From NCBI GenBank assembly GCA_947462335.1, contig OX381721.1, positions 8,122,001-8,186,000 on the forward strand: a DNA stretch of 64,000 bases, given 5' to 3'. The DNA comes from Harmothoe impar (lineage: Eukaryota; Annelida; Polychaeta; Phyllodocida; Polynoidae). This document shows positions 38,641 through 51,171 of this stretch, in pieces (position 1 is the first letter of the stretch; each line of letters starts with the position of its first letter). The position numbers and the translations under genes are program-made. The notes below the pieces were generated by a model. The model searched no databases. It was not told the origin of the DNA and saw only the letters and a program-made list of their open reading frames with translations.

Positions 38641-38959
38641 AATTCATAATTCTAAGAGGGTTTCCTTTTTTCTACGAGAGTCTGCATAAAAAGTGTTAAA
38701 ATGCTGTGCTCACTGAGGGGAAGGTTGAACCAGTCAGTAAAAGTCAGATTATAAGTCAGTAAGTAGTGTGATCCCTGCAGAGACAAGCTGTAGGATCAGT
38801 TATCATTGTGTAGATCGATAGGTTTCTCATGACCAGCTTTGTAGTCTATATATAGAAAAGCTAAACTTAATTTGATAATGGTTAAGAGTGATCAAACGAT
38901 CTCAATGACAAGAGGTGCAGCCTATACTAGCAGAATAGTCAACTGTATATTTATCACTA

Positions 38960-39153
38960 CACTCAGAAAAGTAAAGGTGTCAACTCTCGTAAAATAGAGA
39001 GTCAAACTGCTGATGACTCTGCTTATATGACGGGTCAACTTGAGTTGACTGTGACAGTACTAGAGTCAACATGGGCTGCCACTGATCACACAGAGTCAAC
39101 TCAAGTTGAGTCACAGTTGGGAGACACAGTTGACACCTTTACTTTTCTGTGCG
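38960..39153. mobile_element. Fold-back MITE-like element, copy 2
   Basis: Inverted termini of ~26 bp: AGAAAAGTAAAGGTGTCAAC at the left and GTTGACACCTTTACTTTTCT at the right, perfect over 20 bases. The 194-bp body is built from repeated GAGTCAAC/GTTGACTC motifs. It shares arms with 37990-38201, so they belong to one family. Confidence 0.8.
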
Positions 39154-42100
39154 CACTGTATACCTCTCAATGAGACATGTACAGACATTGCAGTGTAATT
39201 TCAACATTTAACATCTCCTAATCTGACACGAATCATATCAGGCTTGGTGGGAAAGCAACTCAATTATGGACCAGACAGAAGCTATGTAATCCGAGAGACT
39301 GAGGGGATAGTACAAGGTCCTTTCGGGGAGTAATTTAATCTTTTTGCGGCAGATCAAATACCCACAGGGTGAACTTTTATCAAATGTTAATTGTACTAAG
39401 CGACTGAGATTAAATGCCATGAATAACTACAATGAGTTATTTTTAAGGAGGCAACTCAACACTTTTCCTGTAATTAGCGGACCAAATATTAATCAACTAT
39501 GATTAATTTCGCTGGGTAAATTTCTTTTATAGGATATTTGTTTATAACAAACATGATTATTTATAAGACGTATCAATGATTAGGGATCACACATCACACT
39601 TACAGGATTTACACCACATTTCACCATAATATCATACAGATAAATGTTGAAGCTTCAGCACCAAACCAATGTTGGTTGGATAACTCATTTTGTTCTACAA
39701 GGCATTGCATTATAGCCGCCCTGCCCTCGCCCATTCTCACTCAAACAGGAACTAAGCCAGTCAAATTAATTGTGATGATGATTTCGAGATATAGTCCATA
39801 GAAAATAATATCTTGTAAGCTAAACTATGTTATCGTATTGTTGATCATAATTACCTTAAATCAGGACAAGTCGAATTATCACTAAAATAATGGATATTAA
39901 TGGGACTTGACCATGATTTTTTTTAAAGTTTATCTTCTTCTTTCATTACAGTTGTTTATACAATTTTACAATCACTGTCTTTTCTTACGTTTAAGTTGCA
40001 TTTTAGTTTTCCAGTTATTATTCATTTCCCTAACTATTTACCAGGTTGTATAAATGACTGCACCGGCATTCTCTAATACCTTCCTGTTTGCTACACTAAG
40101 TGCCTCTTAAGCAGGTGTGCAACTATCTAGAGTACTCTACACGACCAAACCATTTTCCATATGGGACAACATTAAGGTGCAAAGCCATAATCTCAGATAT
40201 CCATCCACACTCGATACTCCTTGACACAAATATTGAACCTACAAATAAAAAAGTAATGTGATTCATTATTTCAATCAGCACCTGCATCCTTCCAATATGG
40301 GAACACGTTTACATCTCTGTCATACATTTCCTTTCATGGAAAGTACTCTATAGGATCAATTGGATTGCCACAATATTTCATTTTAGAAATAGAAAAATAC
40401 CTATAATCCATAGTCTACAGCCCTGACTAGTAGAACAGATCATTGACCAACATATCAACAGATGATCCTATAACCATGCACTTGCCTTCCTAAATCAAAG
40501 AGCAAAATAAAAATATTCCTTGCTATATTTAAGTAGAGTCTTTGTGCTTCAGTTTGTAACTAGCTGACAGAGTTCTCAGGCGTTTAATTTGGAGTGAAAT
40601 AGAATGATATTCTTAGCCATAGTAGGCTTGAGTCAGTTAGTCTATCAAAAATATTGTACTAATTGAAAGGTATATGAACATGAACCCCTGCTTCATGTCA
40701 ATGCTCGACAATAGTATCGTTATGATGGTAGGAGTTAAGCAGCATCAGGTTGTTTCGTCCCTGAAATGTAATTTCCAATATTACAAACACCTCAAATATC
40801 CTGAAGACATCGCTATTTAGTTGTTCATCACGTTCCTGAATGCCCTTATTGATTACTTAATTAACATGGTGGATAATGGGACACTGAGAGGGCTGAGTGT
40901 CAATGGGAGCAACGTGAAATAGCCAATTACGAACATCTTGATAATGACAGTCTAACACGGCAACACGATATCTAATTCAACATATTAAATATAAATATAT
41001 TCAGGAGTCAAAGGTTCAGAGAAGATTCAAAACATTGCATACATATTTTCATGTGTTAAGAGGAAAGTCAGGCGATACTATGTATAAAATATATTTATTC
41101 TTACCTAATTTTTAGTGTTGGATACAACTAATACAGTACATCCGTGCCATGATGCTTATTCAAGATCGGTGCACATTTGAAAATCCTTCACTTAAACAAG
41201 AGGAGAGTATGATATGTCTGTCTGGGGAAAGCACAGTTGTGCGAATCATTTTCCGTAGTGTGGTTAACGATTGCAAATCAGTAAGACTAACAACAGGAGA
41301 CATGACCAAGATACTGTAGCTCCCCTGGCATAGTGTCTCAGTAAGCTACTCCAACAATATTTATGTGAGCTATATGTGACCAGGCAAGGAAAAGGAGTCC
41401 TTCAAGGGGGAAATTAGTATTTATAAAGTTGGTCTAAATTTGCTCCCATATGAAGTTTTTGCGTTCTGTTTTCAGGTTTGGTTAACTGATTAATAAATTA
41501 CGATTATTACCTCCAATTTCGCCTACTGGGATGGTCTCCATGGCAACTAGAAAGTGTGATATGTGCTAATTCTTTTTTTTTAACACATTCTTTTGCATTA
41601 CAAATATAGAATGTTAGCATCAAAATGGGAAAATTTCATTAAGATTATTGCATTCTACATAAAAGAAATGGTCCTAGAACATTTTGTCATGTATTTTACA
41701 CTCTTTTGCACCTATGGTGTCCCCTGGAGGCCAAAACTAGACCTAAAAAATCCCGCCTGAAGGGGGTATTTTCCCTAGATTGGTCACATGTTGTGAGATT
41801 ATCCAGATGGGTGAAACCAAGTACTTGATCTGTATCGAGGGTGCCGTACATACTGCAGGTATAGATAAGTGAAGTTGAGAATTATCGATGGAACATCTGA
41901 ACAAGGTCCCTCGTGTTAAAGAGCCAGCTGAATCATCTGCGAGCCTCGTTCTTTAAGGCCCAGATCTCGGTACCCCTCCAGCGACATTCGGAGTGGAGCC
42001 GGGACAGGTACTCAGGCTTATTTATAAGGGTGCTGGGGGTTTAAAACCCATCCTCATTCTAGGATAAAGCTAGTGCCTGTTATTTATGAGAGCTGTCACT

Positions 42101-45100
42101 GAAAATGGCTGATGACTGCTGAAATGGATTCTGACTGAAAAATGGCTTGACATCAAGTTCTGTATGAAATTAATACCTCGTATGATTAGAGAATTCCGAC
42201 AACCATTACAGTACTGCCTGGTAAACAAAAATAACAGCAGAACCCCCAAGCAATATCATCAAAGAAGACACTCCTACATAAATATTCACTTAAGCTGCAA
42301 GCAACAGACAAATGACAGGAGAGGAAATTGCTTGTCTGCACGTAGTTTTATTCTAACTGTTGCCCTTCCCATAAGTCCTAGCTTTCCTGAGATCTGAGTG
42401 AAGAAAGATACTGAGAACAGAGAAAGAAGGCAATATGAGGGATGTAACTGGCCCGCAGTTCCAGCTGTGGGCCCGCAGCTTCCTCAGCAATGTAATCAGA
42501 GGAAATGTTTCATCCTACTGTCATCAAGAATGATTAAGAGGTTACCTCTTGTGGACATGATAACTATTTTGAGGGAACCATTATTATCAGTTTTTAGGGA
42601 CCAGTTCAGAGTCCATCAAGATTAAACTTTTGCAAATTGGAAATACCGAGTCAATTCAGTTATAAAATTAAGAGAAGTAAACTGCAAATTATCTGGTTAG
42701 TACTGTCTATAATATAATATACCTACATGTGAAGTCTTCCTCAACCCGTAAAGCAGAAAATTTACATGACACCTTCTAAAGTGAAGACCCAATCCCCCAA
42801 GACGGAATGGTGTCATTAGGTTATATCCGTTAGACATCCCATATCTTTGTAAATATCAGAGAATTGCCAAAACATAATTATATGCATGCTTATGAAGAGA
42901 AGATTGGCTATTTTGGGAATCTAATATGAATCCTTAGAAAGTAAATACTGTAATTCCAGGTAGTATGAGGGTTACAAGAAAAGGGTGAAATTTCTTTATG
43001 ACCTTGTTACCAAGAACCAAACAAGATGTGGCTCACTCTCACCAGATCGATGCAGTTCAAATATTGCCGTTCATGATCACATGCCATACATGGTTAGCAA
43101 GTGACGTACGTGATCAGCAAGTGACGTACATGATTTGTCAATATAAATGTCCCCTCCCGCTCCCTGGAACATGTTATAATGCAAATGTAATATATTTTAG
43201 ATCCGCGAGACTACTCCCCTGAAAGATGTTACTTTAAAAGATACATTCTTGAGTTTTAAGGCCAAATTACACTGTATATGGGAGAAATTGTTGATGTCTT
43301 TTACTGATCATATAAACGGCATGTGATCATGTACGTCACTATGTGAAGTGCATCGAGTTGGTGAGCTTGAGCCATGAGGTCCTTGATTAATTAACTTTTC
43401 AAGGGATGGCAGTTCGGGGTAGATGTGTTGCACATAATAATTATGGTGTAAGAATAGTCACATACCCTATACCGCTTTCTTTTCAGTATAGAACATGTGT
43501 ACCTCACATCATCTCTCTTTGTATTTTGCATAAAATTCAACATTACAGCTTCATTCCGATGGCTATGCTTAGTTATGTCCAAACTAGTAGAATAATAGGT
43601 ATAGTTGTTTTACTAAATGAGTGTACACTCGGGTAATTACTTTTAATTTCATAGTTTATTCGGTTGAAGCTTTCTGGTGACTATAAGGTTCATATCGATT
43701 TGGTACCTATGAAATAGTTGTTTCGCTCCCAGTTTAGCGATTGCTGCTGAGAAGAATAGTGCAATGAATACAATATAATATATATATGCTTTACCAAACA
43801 AATTAACTGTGTGGGACAGTCATGATTAAAGAAAGAGGAGAAGGATTCAGTCAAAGACCCAAGATGGTAGATGGAAAGCATGAGACCAGGAAGCCTCATC
43901 TTGAGATTATAATATAGTATAATTAAAAAATGAGCACTCCCTAAGAAAGATATTATCTTAACAACAAGGGGTGTGTGGGAGAGAGGGGTGGTTAAAGCTT
44001 TCCACCCCTTTGGCCAGGGGAGGGGATTCACCGGTTTTGATTTCTCACACGTTACTATCGTTCAAAGGTCTGTACTGAGGTACATGCTACGTTAAGCATA
44101 TACATTTCATGTTTTAATATAATAACATGGTGTTATCCTATACTAATCATATGTCAGGTGAGATCTCATATTGTCAAACATCCATCACAATGCCTCATAA
44201 TTATAGGGGAAACCATTTCTTATATAAGGCAAATCACATATTACGATTGAATCAAAGAGATTAGATATTATTCCTACATTTTCTCCCCGGAAGTACTTTG
44301 TATCACATAAAATCCAATTTGAAAACAGTGGTCCCGAGCTACTTTTTTTAATACAGCATTTTGAAAGATGAAACTATTATTTGTCTCTAAAAAATATGAA
44401 AAAATACCACAAATTCAACGATTCTATGCCATTATAGCCAGATTGTGCCGAGCATTTACTGACAAATAAGAGTAATTTTGATGGGGACCCGTGCATATTT
44501 TGAGGGATTTTACCCTTTATAACAAAAAGGTTATGCAAAAAGTGAATTAAACTCAATCTTTAAACTAAAGCATTGAATTATAGCTAGAATGTTGACTATT
44601 GGGGTCCAGCAAATGACTTCATTGTATACATCTTGATGTATGTAGGCAAATCGCTCACCTAAGTATTGTCCCCTACATCATTATGTTGTTTGTAAATATA
44701 ACCTAAGGAATGTCTGAAATACCGATAATTATTCAAATAAAATGTAGGCGTGTAACATTACACATCTATATAGTTTTGGACGAAATTGTCTAAAACTTTT
44801 TTTTTGTAGAAATAGTGAATATACCCTATTATCATACAATATAATTATGGTCTGAACTTCTTGTAGTCATATGTGCATAAATATGTGCAGTCTGACACAG
44901 AGGGGCATTACCATGCATGTATGGTAGTAGAAAAGAGAGCTACATTACCCTGACAATCAATAATATATTGGGTGTCTTCCTCTGTGGTGAGATATTTAGG
45001 GATAGGTAGCAGTTAAGGCCTCTATCTGCTCATTAATTTCCCTCTTCATTTAGCTGAGCAGCTCAGAAAGTCATCAGTTAGTCACTTGGAAATGTCTGGG

Positions 45101-47559
45101 GGATACCCAGAAAGCAATTACAGGAATACTTTCTTCTTCTGTATTAAATAGTAGGTTCCGCTCATTTCCGTGCAGCACAATGGATTATTCATTGGGTGCA
45201 TATGCTAGTTATATCAAGGTTGGCTAATACTTCTCATATTGAATATAGGAGGAACAGTGTAATGTCTCTGTTGCTCCAATTTCCAAGGCTGAAGTAGAAG
45301 TACCATTCCATGTGCAACTCTGTTTACTATTGAATTACTACAGTAACCATTTTTTGGCTTACCTTAATTTTCTTCAAGCCCAACTGCTTAAATCGAATTT
45401 ATTAAGGACTGTAGTTATTTAAAAATTCACACTGTAATAGGAGAGCAATGTTACAACTCATTACCAGCATTATACCTGCGCACATCAATACTCCAAATGT
45501 CTTATCTCATGTTCGTCGTGACTGCTAACAAATGAAACAATGAGCCAGAAAATGAAATAGGTTTAGGTTTAAATGACACAATGTTGAAACCCCTCCTTTT
45601 GTGATATTGTCTCTGTCTCACTACTGTCTGTAATCTGTATAGAAGAATGAAATCTGACTCCCATTGTCAAATTATACTGGGTTATAGTGTACAGAGTGCA
45701 CAGAGCGGCGGGAAAACTCAATGGTGTCAAGCAACATGTCAGTACCATCAAGGTTTCAGGACACGGTGGAAAATGTTTCCTATTTCCATCACCACCAGGA
45801 GATTCAGTCTGAACTGAATATTAAATGTCAACTCAATTTAAGGTTGAAAGATTCAGTTACATGTGCAAGGGCTTCTGTGTTTTCATCTGTGTGGTGCTTA
45901 TAAATGGCATCTGCCCTATGTTGAGAAGGGAACATGCGCTGCTGTCTTATGCTGATGTTACCCTAGAGTCATGACTAATAAGGCTTGGAGGAGGAAGGAT
46001 GTCAGTTACAGGGTACCTAGTGGAGTTAATCATGGGGCTATATGCTGAATATACGGGCTGAAATAACATGTAAGATGAGCACACTGCTCAATAATCGCTA
46101 TGCACTGTAGGGTTTGGCTGCCACTCCTTGAGTAATGCTGCTGGGCCTTAGCGACAGGAGCTAAGGTGACAACAACAGGAGATAAGCAAAGCTGGAGGCC
46201 ATCATCAGCATCACAAACTTACACAGTATTTCCATTTAACACCATACTGAGCAGTTTATCAGTTTATTGCACGTTTGAAATAATGCCATACATGGCATAA
46301 TGAGGAAGTGGACATTCTATATGTTGGTGTGCAGACTTTTCCTGACCTCTTTTGAATTATGGTAAATTGAATCCTTCCACTTTGTTTCTAGGCCCAACCA
46401 GCATTGTACATTACGTAAGGAATGCATTCTCAATTAAATTCAGAGTCCCAATTTCTGACATCATTGTTTAGTGGTTATGTTTAAAATGACATTACTTTGA
46501 ACATCCCATTTTGTCCTCCTCAGGACCCCTTCCAATGCATGTGAGTCAGAAAGGCAGGACATGATGTAGTTCAGCACAAAGGTTAGTTGGGTATAACATA
46601 TGAATGAGACAAGCTGAAGTAGGTGCCATAAATCTCACTTCCCACACACACTACAATAGGGAAACCTCATTTCTCAAATTAACTGAGTGCTGCAGTGGAA
46701 CATTATCTTTGATAAAGGTGCCAATAAATAATGAAAACCATTGTTAACCACGTCTGCTGCAGTGTGCTAGGAGCTGTGGCGGTTGTCCGCCCACACTTCA
46801 TTGTATAATGTAGATGTTGTTGTTGTTGGTTAATTTTTATTGGCATTAATTTCGTAGTATACAGAGCACGATTTCAATTCAGATGCATAGCACCCAGAAT
46901 TAGTGATCTATATAGCAGAGGTAAATTTACCCGCCCTAATACATTTCCAGCACTACAATCCCTGGCTCTCACAAAAGTACAGCCGCTTCTTCATATAAAG
47001 GAATAGATGCACGTTCTTTTTTTTCTAGAAAATAATAATCATTATCAACTTACAAATACGCTAGAAGTAAAAGTTGCTATGGTTTAGCCGTTCTGCTAAT
47101 AATCACATAATGAAAAGCATTTCTAATATCATAGTGTAATATGTTTTATACATCCAGACCAATTCTTTTACTCACAAATCAAGCTATGAAGCTATACTGT
47201 GAACTAGTAACGAGCCCAGTATGAACCATCATAAAACAGTTAGAGGTTTTGGTTAATGGTTTCTCAAATTGTTGTACTGTCAGTTTTATTATTGCCGTTC
47301 CTCTTTTATAGTGAGATATTACTTATTTAGGATAGAGTGGCACACATTTTGATGAAATACATCGAGAAGGACAATGCACTATCAAATTTCAATATGCAAC
47401 TAAAGACCCATCCACTGTATACCCCCGAATATGCACCATTCATAACAGCAGAAATGGAATTTAACAAGGTTGTAATGTACACCCACCATAAATCATTCTG
47501 TCTCTATGCTTAATGTTTAGGTTTTAGTAGATGGGGACAGCACTTTAAATAATATTGGC
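39154..47559. other. Gene-free host DNA
   Basis: 8.4 kb of AT-rich DNA. No open frame is longer than about 115 codons, and no domain was recognised in any of them. Local features are short poly-T or poly-A runs and a repeated ACGTACGTGATC/TGATCATGTACGTCA-type string (about 43070-43130 and 43310-43340) in inverted arrangement. No host exon or RNA gene was recognised. Confidence 0.5.
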
Positions 47560-47680
47560 TGCGTGATACATCACGGTTGTGTGCGGAGATGTCTCCAATA
47601 AACAACAACAGCCTCTGAAATGTTCCACTTTAGTTATCTACTAGCCGCACTGAGTGAGGCCCTTTTGGACGGCCTACAAA
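47560..47680. repeat. Dispersed host repeat family, reverse copy
   Basis: GTGATACATCACGGTTGTGT, then GAGATGTCTCCAATAAACAA and TTAGTTATCTACTAGCCGCA match the reverse complement of 38440-38640. Confidence 0.55.
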
Positions 47681-48521
47681 TAATTATGCCTGCATACCTG
47701 GTTGTGACAGAGACTCAAAGCACTGCTCTCATTGTACTAATCTTACTGGTAGCATCGATAGATGGATTTTTCACCAATTAGGAACATATAAAAGATATGT
47801 GTTTCCTAACCGTCTGCAGCTCAAAGGTGACCACCGACACACACGGGGAACATCTTTTTAATGACAAGTATTGCACTGTGTGGCAGCCAAAGGTTTAGCA
47901 CGCAGGAAAGTATCTCATAGTGTAGTCTGATAGTATTCATAAGGACAAGGTGCATTAGCCCACATACACGATACTTGGCACTTTATCTGCCTCTGCATCA
48001 GTATACCTGTCCAATCATAGCCTGTGACATTCAGCCACAGCAGGGCTTCAATGCACTAATCTGTGCGAGGCGTAGGTGGATATCTCAGAGGAGGATTTCC
48101 CTGACGCTGGCCTCTAATGGTGCTACACGAGTGCACTTCAGGAAATGCACATAGAAAGTATATCTACCAGAACTCGTCAACGTGTATTATAATACATTTG
48201 ACTAACACTGGAAAATGATATTATTGCTAAGATTTTATTCAACCCGGTGTCGTGTTATCATGAATCTAAAGTTGCTTGTTGTCTTAGCTTACTTTTTAGG
48301 ACTTTATTGTCACATTGCACTTGTGTAGGCCCCGCGATTTTTGTAAACACATCTAAAAATTCAATTTGCTGAACAAACTTCCCGATACCCCTCGTACTTA
48401 AAAGAGAAAACAAGTCCACAACAGCATTACAAGCTGACAAAGGACATGTTCTGGTGGCAGCTCACTCAACAACCAACTCTGCTGCTTATCCGTTTACTGC
48501 TTACTTCAAAGACTATGTACT

Positions 48522-48625
48522 GGATATACTCCTGGGGGTCGAGAGGCAATATCATTGATATAAGCCAAGGCTGAAGGCCGAGGCTTATATCAATGATATT
48601 GACTTGAGACACCAGGAGTATATCC
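48522..48625. mobile_element. 104-bp fold-back element
   Basis: The arms GGATATACTCCTGG and CCAGGAGTATATCC are outermost; inside, CAATATCATTGATATAAGCC and its perfect complement GGCTTATATCAATGATATTG surround a short GC-rich loop. The whole can form one long hairpin of about 45 pairs with few mismatches. Confidence 0.75.
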
Positions 48626-49224
48626 GACATACATCCCGCTTTCATAGATTGATTATGTAAAATAGCCTGATTACAGCTCTTTTTCCACACATGTGGCCTA
48701 GGAGGATATCCTGCATAACCCTACTAGGAGGTTATATATGATCCTCAAACATATCCTCTGTGCATTCTAGTAGAAATACAATGATCAGAGCACATGCTTG
48801 AAGAGTGTAGCCTCATTCTGATACAGCATAGCCATATATAGACTAATCATGAACCAACACTCACAGCTGGCCTCTGGGGGAAAACTCCTTAAGTACATGG
48901 TACTTCTGGTTTAGACTTCCAGACCCTGGGTTCAGATCCCATGTAGAGCAGAAATTTTGATATGCCTGATACACATTTTTTTATTTCTCTGGCTATTCAG
49001 ATATTTCAAGAAAGAAAAAGAAAAGAAAAAAAAAGAAAAAAAAGAAAACAGGGGTGAGGGGGCAGAGCCCCCGATTTATACAACAGCAACACCAACTAAA
49101 CAGCACTCTTTGCATTGTCTAATGGGGCAGTCCCTCACCAACATAGGCCCTAGTTAACAGGCTCAAACACAGGTGGCTGTCTGGTCCTGCTGCCAGCATA
49201 CAGGGTAGTTCTTGTTGGGATTGG

Positions 49225-49285
49225 GACCAATTGGATTCAAACCCCTCAAAGTTTTTGAATAAGATTACTCATTGAGCTAAAAAGG
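49225..49285 (-). repeat. tRNA-like SINE fragment (minus strand)
   Basis: On the minus strand an A-box-like TAGCTCAATGAGTA is followed about 25 bases later by a B-box-like GGTTTGAATCC. The intervening sequence does not form a good anticodon arm, so this is a tRNA-derived repeat rather than a gene. Confidence 0.4.
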
Positions 49286-49329
49286 CAGAAGCACTACATA
49301 TACTATTGGCTGTTTAGTATCATTGCATG

Positions 49330-49401
49330 AGTCCGGGTGAGGCAGTCGGTTAGCTGTTGGGCTCAATGTTCTGAGGTTGTGGGTACGGATCCTGCTAGAT
49401 A
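49330..49401 (+). repeat. tRNA-derived SINE head (first copy)
   Basis: GTGAGGCAGTCGGTTAGCTG fits a pol III A box and GGGTACGGATCCTG a B box, spaced as in tRNA. The fold is imperfect and lacks a mature acceptor end, so it is a SINE head and not a tRNA gene. The same segment recurs at 50277-50348. Confidence 0.55.
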
Positions 49402-49495
49402 CCAGGCCTCTCAAAGAGAAAAAGAGCTCTTGAATATAACCACCTCCTGTGTATATAGCAGTAAAGAGGGTAACATGTAGGAGTTTACGGTAGAT

Positions 49496-49624
49496 GACAT
49501 AATAGGGACCTTTAGCAAACCTGACGTAGCTCATTAAACGCAGACGTAGTAGTGCTAAAGGGATAGGCTACGTCTACGTTTATTGAGCTTTTACGTGGTT
49601 GCTAAAGGTCCCTATCATTATGTC
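49496..49624. repeat. 129-bp palindrome (copy 1; copy 2 at 50443-50571)
   Basis: Left arm GACATAATAGGGACCTTTAG and right arm CTAAAGGTCCCTATCATTATGTC are inverted, as are the inner CGCAGACGTAG and CTACGTCTACG. The centre is ~18 bases. It looks like an embedded fold-back transposon. Confidence 0.8.
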
Positions 49625-49779
49625 TCTGTGGAGTTGTTAGGAGTGAGGAAGCACAGTCAGAGCATTACCTGCTCCTTTCTCACCATATTCCACTAGGCTG
49701 AGCAGCTCACACGATAATGTTAATCCTTTAGGGATGGCATGTTGCTATAACACAACATTTGGTGCCATTATGCAGCAAT

Positions 49780-50094
49780 GCATTGTACTCTCGTTCCCAA
49801 ATCCTTCCGAAGGAAGGCTCTGGTAACTGCCAAATGGTGGGGTTTTGCTGGGTCTGGGCAACCCCTGCTGGTAGCCTGGAACCAGCGAACAGGAACAGGA
49901 AATGGAACCAGAAAGGCTGATGGTAAAATTACCTAAAACTACCATCATACATTCTGGTTCCATTTCCTGTTCCTGTTCACTGGTTCCAGCCTACCAGCAG
50001 GGGTTGCCCAGACCCAGCAAAATCCCAAGTTCAAGGTCATTTGGCTGTCCCCAGAGCCTTCCTTCGGAAGGATTTGGGAACGAGAGTACAATGC
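49780..50094. repeat. 315-bp palindrome (copy 1; copy 2 at 50727-51040)
   Basis: GCATTGTACTCTCGTTCCCA at the left end is the complement of the right end TGGGAACGAGAGTACAATGC (one base short of exact at the arm's inner side). Inner arms around GGAACAGGAAATGGAACCAG and CTGGTTCCATTTCCTGTTCC also pair, around a ~28-base centre. Arms are ~90% matched. Such long palindromes are unstable and point to a fold-back element. Confidence 0.85.
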
Positions 50095-51171
50095 ATGCAG
50101 TACCAGCGGCTTACATGCCAGCACCATATTCCAAGCTAACAAAAGAAACCGTTATTTTTTGTAAAAAAAAACACGTTTCTAACGTTATATGATTTTTTTT
50201 GCCATGATAAGGAGCCATAGGGAAAAAAAAGGCAGAAGCACTACATATACTATTGGCTGTTTAGTATCATTGCATGAGTCCGGGTGAGGCAGTCGGTTAG
50301 CTGTTGGGCTCAATGTTCTGAGGTTGTGGGTACGGATCCTGCTAGATACCAGGCCTCTCAAAGAGAAAAAGAGCTCTTGAATATAACCACCTCCTGTGTA
50401 TATAGCAGTAAAGAGGGTAACATGTAGGAGTTTATGGTAGATGACATAATAGGGACCTTTAGCAAACCTGACGTAGCTCATTAAACGCAGACGTAGTAGT
50501 GCTAAAGGGATAGGCTACGTCTACGTTTATTGAGCTTTTACGTGGTTGCTAAAGGTCCCTATCATTATGTCTCTGTGGAGTTGTTAGGAGTGAGGAAGCA
50601 CAGTCAGAGCATTATCTGCTCCTTTCTCACCATATTCCACTAGGCTGAGCAGCTCACACGATAATGTTAATCCTTTAGGGATGGCATGTTGCTATAACAC
50701 AACATTTGGTGCCATTATGCAGCAATGCATGTACTCTCGTTCCCAAATCCTTCCGAAGGAAGGCTCTGGTAACTGCCAAATGGTGGGGTTTTGCTGGGTC
50801 TGGGCAACCCCTGCTGGTAGCCTGGAACCAGCGAACAGGAACAGGAAATGGAACCAGAAAGGCTGATGGTAAAACTACCTAAAACTACCATCATACATTC
50901 TGGTTCCATTTCCTGTTCCTGTTCACTGGTTCCAGCCTACCAGCAGGGGTTGCCCAGACCCAGCAAAATCCCAAGTTCAAGGTCATTTGGCTGTCCCCAG
51001 AGCCTTCCTTTGGAAGGATTTGGGAACGAAAGTACAATGCATGCAGTACCAGCGGCTTACATGCCAGCACCATATTCCAAGCTAACAAAAGAAACCGTTA
51101 TTTTTTGTAAAAAAAAACATGTTTCTAACGTTATATGATTTTTTTTGCCATGATAAGGAGCCATAGGGAAA

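Larger units (their letters stand above)
49284..51171. repeat. Recent 946-bp tandem duplication
   Basis: The unit starting GGCAGAAGCACTACATATAC at 49284 starts again at 50231 and stays nearly identical to its end at 'GGAGCCATAGGGAAA' (50225 and 51171). Only a handful of single-base differences and a 2-base deletion are seen, so the duplication is recent, or the copies are being converted, or it is an assembly artefact. Each unit contains a tRNA-like segment and two long palindromes. Confidence 0.95.

Noticed and set aside
49330..49401. Possible tRNA gene
   Set aside because: A and B boxes are present but the stems are mismatched and the segment is embedded in a repeated unit, so a SINE head is more likely.
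49902..50192. 96-aa frames duplicated at 49902 and 50848, and 85-98-aa frames at 49277 and 50185
   Set aside because: They arise from palindromes and SINE-like sequence in the tandem duplication; the same peptide appears on both strands because the DNA is palindromic.
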